A DNA stretch of 64,000 nucleotides from JAIOZK01 sp964468645 (GTDB taxonomy: Bacteria > Bacteroidota > Bacteroidia > Bacteroidales > JAIOZK01). Shown one piece after another: positions 54,322-62,004 of the stretch. The stretch spans positions 1-64,000 of the forward strand of contig CAYXUU010000021.1 in assembly GCA_964468645.1 (NCBI GenBank), given 5' to 3'. The notes under the pieces were generated by a model. That model worked only from the letters and a program-made list of their open reading frames with translations, was not told the DNA's origin and ran no database searches. The translations under genes were made by a program, and so were the position numbers. The stretch's first letter is position 1. Each line of letters begins with the position of its first letter.

Positions 54322-55708
54322 ACTTTGATTGCTGATTCATAGAATCAATAATTTCATTTCCGGTATAGCTATTAGGAGATTCACTTGCAATGAGATCAAG
54401 GATACGTTTATAAGTTTCTGGCACACCGGGAAACCTGTCTTCATCATAAAATCCATTATGCCATAGCAGGGTAAAAACACCATTGAACTTCTTAACTTCT
54501 GCGAGGATCTTTTTCACTGGTTCAAGAATCTGCCCGGCATTTAATTGCCTGTAATAAAACAGTGTAACATCCATCACATTTAAAGGGATCTCCCAGTAAT
54601 CAAGCATCTGATCTCTATCTAAGTCAAATATTTTATAGGGCATACAATAGCTGTTCCTGAATCCTTCATGTTCGGCAAAACCTAATCCTGTATCGTAAAC
54701 CAGCCCTGCTTCCTTCTGAATGATCAATGTATCAGGAACGTAGTATATTAAACGGTGTTGCCTGATCCCCATTATTTTAGTACCAGCATTTTCTTCAAGG
54801 GAGTTTAATATTCTGCGTAATTGCCCGGAATCCTTAGCAGAACGAACAGTACCATGAATACCGATCTCACAATTTTCACTTAGCAGTTTACTGAAAAGTT
54901 CCCGTAGCCTGGATTCGCTAAAAAGATAATCCGAATCCTGATTTTTCAAATCTCTTGTAAGGAAGTAATAGCTTGAATGAAAATTGTATTTCTTCTCCAT
55001 GGAGATTAAATAGTCGAAATCCCATGAAGGATTTTCTTTTTTATTAAATCTAAGAAGTTCGCATGAAGTTTTTATTATTTGTTTGATAATCTTACTCTTA
55101 GTAGTGGTCGGTTCAACTGCACCAAAGAATTCCTTTATTTTATAGAGAACCCTCTTAAAGGTATGGTAATCAACCTGATCAACATCATGGGTTAAATTTA
55201 AGGCAAAAGGTTTGAAAATTTGTTTTTTCTTAAATGGGATCTGATTTATTTCACAAAACCTTTCTATACCAATGGATATCCATTCAAAATAATAATTCAC
55301 CAATGGAATATTGGCAAAATCCATTTTATTTTGAATTGAATCCTCATATGGAAACCTGTTATGAATATCACGCTCTTTGATGATAGACTCCTGATATCCT
55401 GATAATAAGTAGAAAGCTGACTTTAACAGGTCATGATTAAAAACCAGATTCTTCCCTTTGAATACAAATAAATCATTTTCATCATATATCGGAAAAAGAA
55501 CAGGAAGGCTGTCTATGTATTTAACATGATCATATACGAGTTCAGCCGAAGAGAGGTTGAAAATTATCCTAGAATTTTCTGAAGATACATTAATTTTTCC
55601 CCTGGTGAATACAAAAAAATCATATTTGAGTAAATAGGAAAGGTCAATTGTATGGTTCAAATGAAAAAGAACATAGTCAATTTTAGCAGTATTTAAATAA
55701 CCTTTCAT
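54311..55708 (-). CDS. Polysaccharide deacetylase-family protein
   Basis: The 465-residue protein has a long N-terminal region (about 1-160) without a domain I recognise, then a polysaccharide deacetylase (NodB-like) core. The metal and catalytic motif reads LTHDVD (about residues 172-177), EIGIHGT carries a histidine (about 281-287), and a late LLWHNGFYD is near residue 430. The expected reaction is removal of N- or O-acetyl groups from a sugar polymer. It sits between the flippase and an SGNH hydrolase with overlapping ends (4 and 11 bp), so it is translationally coupled. Confidence 0.82.
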   Translation of the reverse strand: MKGYLNTAKIDYVLFHLNHTIDLSYLLKYDFFVFTRGKINVSSENSRIIFNLSSAELVYDHVKYIDSLPVLFPIYDENDLFVFKGKNLVFNHDLLKSAFYLLSGYQESIIKERDIHNRFPYEDSIQNKMDFANIPLVNYYFEWISIGIERFCEINQIPFKKKQIFKPFALNLTHDVDQVDYHTFKRVLYKIKEFFGAVEPTTTKSKIIKQIIKTSCELLRFNKKENPSWDFDYLISMEKKYNFHSSYYFLTRDLKNQDSDYLFSESRLRELFSKLLSENCEIGIHGTVRSAKDSGQLRRILNSLEENAGTKIMGIRQHRLIYYVPDTLIIQKEAGLVYDTGLGFAEHEGFRNSYCMPYKIFDLDRDQMLDYWEIPLNVMDVTLFYYRQLNAGQILEPVKKILAEVKKFNGVFTLLWHNGFYDEDRFPGVPETYKRILDLIASESPNSYTGNEIIDSMNQQSKYAG

Positions 55709-56451
55709 TTTGAAGTCTGTTTATTTACCGTAAGTGTTTTTATGTCTTTAAATAAGATTTTTGCAAGTTTATTATGTCCTGATCGCGAATAGTGGATACC
55801 ATCAGGATAATCAGTTTGGCAATCCAAATGGTCAAGTGATATAAAAACAGTTTCAAATTCACCTGACAGATCCTTCATATAATCAGAATATTTCTGAAAA
55901 TTTCTTAAACTACCTGGTATTTGTTTCTCCACTCTTTCACTTCCTTTATTAATGGGCAGAATAATAATTCTGGCATTGGTCTCTTTTATTAATGTACCTA
56001 CAAAAGTTCTAAAAATCCGCTTAAATCTTCTATAGGTGATCCATGGTCTTTTTCCACGAGTAACCACCATTAACCTTCTGAACTTTTTTATAAACGCATT
56101 ATAAAACAATCTCAAGAAACTACGAGGAAATCCTTCCCGGTTATTATTTATATAATTGAAGAACCAGCGCGGAATATCTCTGGTTGAAGCATCTACTACC
56201 CCTATATTTAATATAAAAACATCAGGGAAAGTACTAATATAAACATCAATCTTCGCAAGCATGTCATTTACTGTATCCCCTCCGATTGCCATGTTTATCA
56301 CCTCAACCTCATCAAAGGAATCACAGTTTAAAAGAAGGCTTTTTAAAAACTGCGTATAGTTTAAGTTATCTGGATATTGATCAGGTGGTCTTACCCTCAA
56401 TGCAACAGAATTACCAAGTACCACTACTTTTAACAAACGTTTATTCATCAT
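55705..56451 (-). CDS. SGNH/GDSL-type hydrolase or acetyltransferase-like protein
   Basis: The 248-residue protein shows SGNH family blocks: VLGNSVALR (near residue 10, with serine in the nucleophile position), NIGVVDAS (block with asparagine-type contact, near 81) and DGIHYSRSGH near residue 230 with the Asp-His pair. A central part is basic and lacks membrane helices. It may remove or move acyl groups on a polysaccharide. It overlaps both neighbours by 4 bp, so it belongs to the same transcription unit. Confidence 0.8.
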   Translation of the reverse strand: MMNKRLLKVVVLGNSVALRVRPPDQYPDNLNYTQFLKSLLLNCDSFDEVEVINMAIGGDTVNDMLAKIDVYISTFPDVFILNIGVVDASTRDIPRWFFNYINNNREGFPRSFLRLFYNAFIKKFRRLMVVTRGKRPWITYRRFKRIFRTFVGTLIKETNARIIILPINKGSERVEKQIPGSLRNFQKYSDYMKDLSGEFETVFISLDHLDCQTDYPDGIHYSRSGHNKLAKILFKDIKTLTVNKQTSK

Positions 56452-57290
56452 GATAATAGCTCTGCGTAAATAAAATCTTTTGAAATAACATTAACTTTAT
56501 ACCCTCTTTGTTTCAATAACTTCGCAATATCTTTCTGGATATTCCCATACCTTGCAGCAATTGCTAAATGGAGTGGTTTCAATTGAGTAAGACCATTTAG
56601 TGCCTTCAGTTCGATTCCATTAAGTTGTATAATCATAAAATCAATCTTACTAACTTTACAATCAGTAACTATGTTATCCAGACTATCAACCGGAATATGA
56701 TAACTTTCTTTATTCGGGCTATCCATTATCAAACTGGCCGACTGATAATCGTGACTCTCTCGCTTTATTGTTAGTTCATCTTTTTTATGCCAGACCCCTT
56801 TTTCAATAATAATGACATTATTACACTGATTTTTACAAATGTTGTTTTTTAGATACTTTACATTATCAGGCATTGGTTCAATGGCAATAACTTTACCAGT
56901 ATTTCCAACTTTTTCAGATAGATAAACAGTATAGTGCCCCATATAGGCTCCCATTTCCGCAACAATATCCCCCGATTTAACTTTATAATATTGCTCCTTT
57001 CTGGGCCCATTAATCTTCAGTCCTCCTTCAACATACCTTATCACAATATCAAGAGCAAGGCGATAACAAACAAAAGGTAAGTTCCTCCTGGTACTTTTTG
57101 ATATCAATAGATTGTAATACTTTCTGTCCTTGTTTTCACTTATCCTGCCATAAAAGCTTGTTCCGATTTTCAACCTGATAAATGCCATATCTTCAATAGC
57201 TTTAGCTTCGGTAATCTCCAGATTATTGACTTTGGCTGACAGTCTGAACTTCTGATATACAAACAAGGAGAACTTATAAATATTCCACAT
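56448..57290 (-). CDS. FkbM-family methyltransferase
   Basis: The 280-residue SAM-dependent enzyme has the Rossmann motif VAEMGAYMGHYTVYL (near residue 110). VIAIEPMPDN binds the cofactor, and the FkbM-type KIDFMIIQLNGIELKALNG block follows (near 215). It probably O-methylates a sugar in the surface polymer; the exact substrate is unknown. It overlaps the SGNH gene by 4 bp and starts 11 bp after the toroid-protein gene. The N-terminal 50 residues (KFSLFVYQKF region) have no recognised domain. Confidence 0.85.
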   Translation of the reverse strand: MWNIYKFSLFVYQKFRLSAKVNNLEITEAKAIEDMAFIRLKIGTSFYGRISENKDRKYYNLLISKSTRRNLPFVCYRLALDIVIRYVEGGLKINGPRKEQYYKVKSGDIVAEMGAYMGHYTVYLSEKVGNTGKVIAIEPMPDNVKYLKNNICKNQCNNVIIIEKGVWHKKDELTIKRESHDYQSASLIMDSPNKESYHIPVDSLDNIVTDCKVSKIDFMIIQLNGIELKALNGLTQLKPLHLAIAARYGNIQKDIAKLLKQRGYKVNVISKDFIYAELLS

Positions 57291-57301
57291 TCTTGATCAA
57301 A

Positions 57302-58489
57302 TTAAATTAGGTACGACAATGCTCTTAACATCCATGATTCAGCCCACCTGATATAAGCATTTTTATCCAACCTTGAATGTTCATACATCCGATAATAAAA
57401 GTATTTTTCTTTTTCATTATAAAGATTATTGATTGTCCAATCAGAAACCTTTTCTAATAAATTAACCGGTGAAAAATAAAATTGAGAGGCTTCAGAAAGT
57501 GTAATCATTGCCTGAGCACAACTCTGGATATCAATCGGAAATATACTCTGGGGTGTCATCATGGGTATTCCATCCTTTGTAAAAAGCTTGTCTATATAAA
57601 ATGTTAATCCGTTATAAAGATTTGTTTCGTATTCAAACTCGTTTTTTTGATACTTTTTCAGATCCAATAGAGATTCAAGAATAAACCCGGTATGATAATT
57701 ATCAATTCGATAAACCAATTTATCAGGCGGTGCCCAATAATACCATGAACCGTCGGTGGTTTGATGTTTCATGGAGAATCGAAAAGATCTTAAACTCAGG
57801 TCTTTAAAATGATCAAGGCCGGTATAATAATAAACCCTGAATAAAATACTGGCTGCTAAGGTATTTGCATTGTGTATTTTGTAATTATCCAATGCTGTAT
57901 AGGGAAAACAAATATCACCATCCTGATCTTCATAATATCTCATATACTCTGAAAAAAAATAGGCAGCACTTATCGCTTCTTCCAGATATTTCTCATTTTT
58001 GGTAATTTCATACATATCAAGAAAGGCTGCTGCTGCCTGAGAGGTTACAGTGGTACGAGGTGTATTGGTGGGAATTTTTTTCCTTGAGAACCAATCATAG
58101 GGTTGACCCCAACAATTGTGCTTATACTGATGGTTCTTTAAAGCAATCAGTTTTTGCAGTGAATGATCTGCTTTCTCAATTAATTCATCTTTTCTATGGG
58201 TGTCATATGCCTTCAGCAATGCTCGGGCAATAATTGAGTAAGCCTGGGAATATTCTTTTTTTGTTGTTCCCGAAATAGTTCTGAGTGTATTTGGAAGGTG
58301 CTGGCTTAGCATACGAAAAGGAAAATAGAAATATTTCCCATACTTGAATCTTTTATAAATATATTGCATCGACATATACATCTTTGTTGATGTATTATCG
58401 CAAACATCAAAACTCATATAATCATTCCGCTCTATCCATTTCAATAGATCTTGCCAGATATTGTAATATTTTGACCCTCCATTGCTCAT
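57302..58489 (-). CDS. Alpha/alpha-toroid protein of a polysaccharide locus (possible glycosidase, lyase or epimerase)
   Basis: The 395-residue protein has repeated helix pairs with phrases such as AAAAFLDMYEITKNEKYLEE and HNANTLAASILFRVY. A later DGSWYYWAPPDKLVYRIDNYHTG resembles the active-site face of six-hairpin glycosidases and C5-epimerase-like proteins. I cannot assign a catalytic acid with confidence. There is no signal peptide, so a cytosolic role is more likely than extracellular hydrolysis. It lies 98 bp downstream of the sulfotransferase gene and 11 bp before the methyltransferase gene. Confidence 0.6.
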   Translation of the reverse strand: MSNGGSKYYNIWQDLLKWIERNDYMSFDVCDNTSTKMYMSMQYIYKRFKYGKYFYFPFRMLSQHLPNTLRTISGTTKKEYSQAYSIIARALLKAYDTHRKDELIEKADHSLQKLIALKNHQYKHNCWGQPYDWFSRKKIPTNTPRTTVTSQAAAAFLDMYEITKNEKYLEEAISAAYFFSEYMRYYEDQDGDICFPYTALDNYKIHNANTLAASILFRVYYYTGLDHFKDLSLRSFRFSMKHQTTDGSWYYWAPPDKLVYRIDNYHTGFILESLLDLKKYQKNEFEYETNLYNGLTFYIDKLFTKDGIPMMTPQSIFPIDIQSCAQAMITLSEASQFYFSPVNLLEKVSDWTINNLYNEKEKYFYYRMYEHSRLDKNAYIRWAESWMLRALSYLI

Positions 58490-58587
58490 AACTAATAAAA
58501 GAATTCAGGAAGATTTATTAAAAAGACAAGCTGTTATTCATTTTCAAAATCTTTTGTTTTGGCGAATAACAGGTTGCGCTTATTATC

Positions 58588-59457
58588 TCACACTTTTTCA
58601 AAAACCTCATTTGAACATATCCTCCTTATTGTATTCAGGTCTGTTTCTTTCAAATGATCAACCATGATCTTCCTTTGTTTGTTTACAGGTTTTAATATTT
58701 TTCTTTTAACATGTGATTCTGAAATATTAACTTCTATAAATGATAACAACTCCATGATTCTGTCAGATGATAAATCTTTAAATGGAAAAACACAAAATCT
58801 ATCTTTACTTAAGCTTTTACCAAACTCATGAATAAATCTATTTGTTTCAAACCAGAGCCACGAGACTTTTTCAACTTGCGAAAAACCTAACCAGTCCTTT
58901 TCATTTAGGGAATAAGGAATTATTCTACGAATGTCCTGGACATGCCCTGAATAATATCCCCTGTTCAATCCTGATCTCACAAATTCTTCCGGAGGTCTGA
59001 CCAAATGTATAAACCTGCTCCCGGGAAACAATTTTGCTAGCATTGGAGCAAAAAAAGTGATTGAACTGTTTGTTTCTATTAATCTTCTATCTGTCTTAAA
59101 ACCGTATCTGAGATAGTTCTCGCGTCCGGTTAAATATAACTCTTTAATACAATTATATAAGCCCTCAAGATGTTTAGGATCTCCCTTAAGGCAATCATAT
59201 ACATATTTATTCTGGATAGCAAAATTTGGATAAGGATTATGAAGAACCTTAACCCGCTTATCTTTGCGTATAATCTCAGAAAACCATTTTGTTCCGGCTC
59301 TGCCGGTTGAGAGAAAAAATACAGGATCAGGAAGGTCATTAAAATTGGAATAGCGCAAATCAAAAATTGACCCGGGTCGTTTGGATATGCCAAACTCAAG
59401 TAACCACTTCAGATCATCCAGTGTAAGATTTCTCAAATATTTATACAGTTTCCACAT
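58588..59457 (-). CDS. Sulfotransferase-family protein
   Basis: The 289-residue protein has the PAPS-binding 5'-phosphosulfate loop STGRAGTKW (residues 50-58), in the usual place after a beta strand (PVFFL). The 3'-phosphate region reads FIHLVRPPEEFVRSGLNRG (near residue 152). It would add sulfate from PAPS to a sugar hydroxyl, giving a sulfated polysaccharide; that product is inference. No PAPS synthesis gene (cysC/cysN) is in the window. Its start overlaps the GT4 gene stop by 17 bp, so it is co-transcribed with the glycosyltransferases. Confidence 0.83.
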   Translation of the reverse strand: MWKLYKYLRNLTLDDLKWLLEFGISKRPGSIFDLRYSNFNDLPDPVFFLSTGRAGTKWFSEIIRKDKRVKVLHNPYPNFAIQNKYVYDCLKGDPKHLEGLYNCIKELYLTGRENYLRYGFKTDRRLIETNSSITFFAPMLAKLFPGSRFIHLVRPPEEFVRSGLNRGYYSGHVQDIRRIIPYSLNEKDWLGFSQVEKVSWLWFETNRFIHEFGKSLSKDRFCVFPFKDLSSDRIMELLSFIEVNISESHVKRKILKPVNKQRKIMVDHLKETDLNTIRRICSNEVFEKV

Positions 59458-60658
59458 ACTTTTTAGATTTTAATGAATCTATCATTCTCGTGAGTTTTTC
59501 ACCGGATACATTTGTATTAAATTTCTCTAGAACAGCCCTTCTTCCCGATTTTCCCATCTTCGCCCTTAGATTGTCGTTATTATAAAGTTCGAGAATCTTA
59601 CTGGCAAGATCATATGCATCGCCACTTTTAAACATTAAGCCCGCCTCTGATTTATTGATCACTTCCAGTTGAGGCACACAATCGGACGCAATAACAGGCC
59701 GCTCAAACAACATATATTGAAATACTTTATTTGCCACTCCTGAATCATGCTGGGGATTTCTTATTATTGGTGAAAGGCACAACATACTTGCAGAAATTAA
59801 TGAAGGGAGTTCAGAAATTGCTCTCCAAGAAAAATAAACAATATTATCCTTAATATCTTTCTGGTTTATGGCTTTCATAAATCCTTTTTTTTCAGCTTTA
59901 TCTACCGGTCCGATTAACAATAGTTTAAGATCAACTATTCCCTTCTGCCTGATGATCTTCATGGCATCAATAGCGGTAAAGATCCCTCTCCTTTCGGCAA
60001 TACCACCAAAATAAAAAACATATTTTCCCTTGCTAATAATATTGCTTTTGATCTTATATTTCATTAATTGTTCAACATCCGGAAAATTCCCGTATATAAA
60101 AATATTCTCCCTTTTCAGATCATGATATTTTAAAAGAAGCTGTTCTTTAAAGTTTTTGCTTAATACCACTATTCGATCTGCCTTTGGAAGATATTTTCTT
60201 TCAATTGCTTTCCATTTCCAGGGTTGGACAAATAATAAATTTGGAAATTTTACTGCCCATTTATAACCATAAACGGCAGCCGGGTAATTTTCATGTAGAT
60301 CGAGAATAAATGGAATGTTTTTTATACCAGCTGCCTTGCATGCTGGTTTTGCCATATATAAATCATGGGCATAAATTACATCAATGTTGAATTCAATGAT
60401 AAAGCTTACTATAGTTTTCTTCCAATAATTATTAAATACCGGTAAAAAATTGGCAAAGAAGAACCATCTGTTTTTCCACTTCTGGTTTTTGTTTATCCTA
60501 ACGATAGTAATGTCTTCAAAACTGGTGATCCTGTCAGATTTACCATCAGCAAGGCATAACACAAACACTTCATTACCTGAATTTGCAAGACTCCTGGCCT
60601 CATTGAAAACCCTGATATCCCCATGAAACTCCTTGTCTAATATCATTCCTATCTTCAT
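59441..60658 (-). CDS. Family 4 glycosyltransferase
   Basis: The start is placed at the ATG at 60658, giving the typical beginning MKIGMILDKEFHGDIRVFNE; a further frame extends eight residues upstream. The N-terminal GT-B domain has DVIYAHDLYMAKPA and LDLHENYPA. The C-terminal domain has YFGGIAERRGIFTAIDAMK and a GT4-like VANKVFQYMLFERPVIASD with the donor-contact glutamate region. It probably adds one sugar of the repeat unit. It starts 41 bp after the next GT4 gene and is followed by the sulfotransferase with a 17-bp overlap. Confidence 0.88.
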   Translation of the reverse strand: MKIGMILDKEFHGDIRVFNEARSLANSGNEVFVLCLADGKSDRITSFEDITIVRINKNQKWKNRWFFFANFLPVFNNYWKKTIVSFIIEFNIDVIYAHDLYMAKPACKAAGIKNIPFILDLHENYPAAVYGYKWAVKFPNLLFVQPWKWKAIERKYLPKADRIVVLSKNFKEQLLLKYHDLKRENIFIYGNFPDVEQLMKYKIKSNIISKGKYVFYFGGIAERRGIFTAIDAMKIIRQKGIVDLKLLLIGPVDKAEKKGFMKAINQKDIKDNIVYFSWRAISELPSLISASMLCLSPIIRNPQHDSGVANKVFQYMLFERPVIASDCVPQLEVINKSEAGLMFKSGDAYDLASKILELYNNDNLRAKMGKSGRRAVLEKFNTNVSGEKLTRMIDSLKSKKYVETV

Positions 60659-60699
60659 GCATCGGTTATGTTTGCAAAACAAAAGTATAACAATTCAAA

Positions 60700-62004
60700 T
60701 TATGCTTTCAACATCTTCTCCAGAACTGACGTAAGTTCCGCGGTTAGATTCTTTCTTGTAAATGAAGAAACATCAGAAAGGTTGATTTGTAATTTATCTG
60801 ACTTATAAGCTTTATACAAATCCAACAATATTCTTTTCATCTTCTGACTGTTGGTGTAGTTGCAAACCTCACCAAGTCTGCTCTGGTTAATAATTTTCGC
60901 CGCATCACCATCCTCAGGCCCAATGCATAGTATGGGGCGGCCAGCACCGATATACTCAAAAAACTTTCCGGTTAAGATAAGTTTAGCATTCGGTGTATCA
61001 TTTATAACCAATAGGAGTACCTGTGATTGTTGCTGATATTTACTAAGAATATCATGAGGCATGTACTCGGTATATTGAACAAATCTTTCCAATCCAAACT
61101 GTTTGATCGACTCCCGGACTTCTATATCCACTTTGCCAACCAGCTTCAATTCCAGGTCCCTTGTAAAATCACTGTTTACCTCAATGATCTCCTGTAGGCT
61201 CTCCCATAAAACTTCTGGATTGCGGGTTCGCGTCATTGTCCCGATATGTGTAATTGAAAACTCTTTATCAGGAATCAATCCTTTTTTAACCACAACATCA
61301 TCTTCGTCAAAACCATTGGTTATCACCACGTAATCCCTATTGCATATTTTGTTAAAATCCTCAGCCATTCCGGGGCTGACAACGCTTACTATGTTAGCAT
61401 ATTCAAGTACAGTCTTTTCCAGACTGTGGTGCTTTCGATCAGCCATCCCTGTTAACTTAAGGTCACCATAAAAATCAATGTTCGTCCAGGGATCGCGAAA
61501 ATCTGCCAGCCAGGGAATTTTCAATTTCTTCTTTAGCTTCATAGCAATCATATGCATGCTGTGGGGTGGACCGGTAGAGATGATAACATCAACAGGATTA
61601 TTTTTCAGATATTGCTGTAAATATTTTACCGAAGGCTTTATCCAGAATTTCCGGGCATCAGGAATAAAGAAATTTCCCCTGATCCATACAGAGATGTTTT
61701 CCGTCAGCTTTGGTTTTTTATTCTCAGAAAGAAATCCCGCATTGATGCCAACATCCGTTTTCTGACCTATAAATCTTTTATATGCAAGATAGGGCTCCCA
61801 GATAGGTCTTTTTATAATGGTGATATTACCAGGAATATCCTTCTCAAGTGAGTGATCAGTTACCGGAAGTTCCGGATTCTCCGGCGTATAAACTACAGGC
61901 TCCCAGTCAAAGTCACGCAGATATTTAACAAATTTCAGCCAGCGTTGCACTCCGGCTCCGCCACCTGGTGGCCAGTAATAGGTAATTATCAGCGCTTTTT
62001 TCAT
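60700..62004 (-). CDS. Family 4-like glycosyltransferase
   Basis: The 434-residue protein begins KALIITYYWPPGGGAGVQRW, the N-terminal pattern of a large GT4-type group with a glycine-rich PPGGGAG loop. ISTGPPHSMHMIA and WLADFRDPWTN follow in the first domain. The C-terminal domain has ITHIGTMTRTRNPEVLWESL and KFFEYIGAGRPILCIGPEDG. It is probably a sugar transferase of the surface-polymer pathway. Its start overlaps the stop of the YfhO-like gene by 4 bp (62001-62004). Confidence 0.88.
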   Translation of the reverse strand: MKKALIITYYWPPGGGAGVQRWLKFVKYLRDFDWEPVVYTPENPELPVTDHSLEKDIPGNITIIKRPIWEPYLAYKRFIGQKTDVGINAGFLSENKKPKLTENISVWIRGNFFIPDARKFWIKPSVKYLQQYLKNNPVDVIISTGPPHSMHMIAMKLKKKLKIPWLADFRDPWTNIDFYGDLKLTGMADRKHHSLEKTVLEYANIVSVVSPGMAEDFNKICNRDYVVITNGFDEDDVVVKKGLIPDKEFSITHIGTMTRTRNPEVLWESLQEIIEVNSDFTRDLELKLVGKVDIEVRESIKQFGLERFVQYTEYMPHDILSKYQQQSQVLLLVINDTPNAKLILTGKFFEYIGAGRPILCIGPEDGDAAKIINQSRLGEVCNYTNSQKMKRILLDLYKAYKSDKLQINLSDVSSFTRKNLTAELTSVLEKMLKA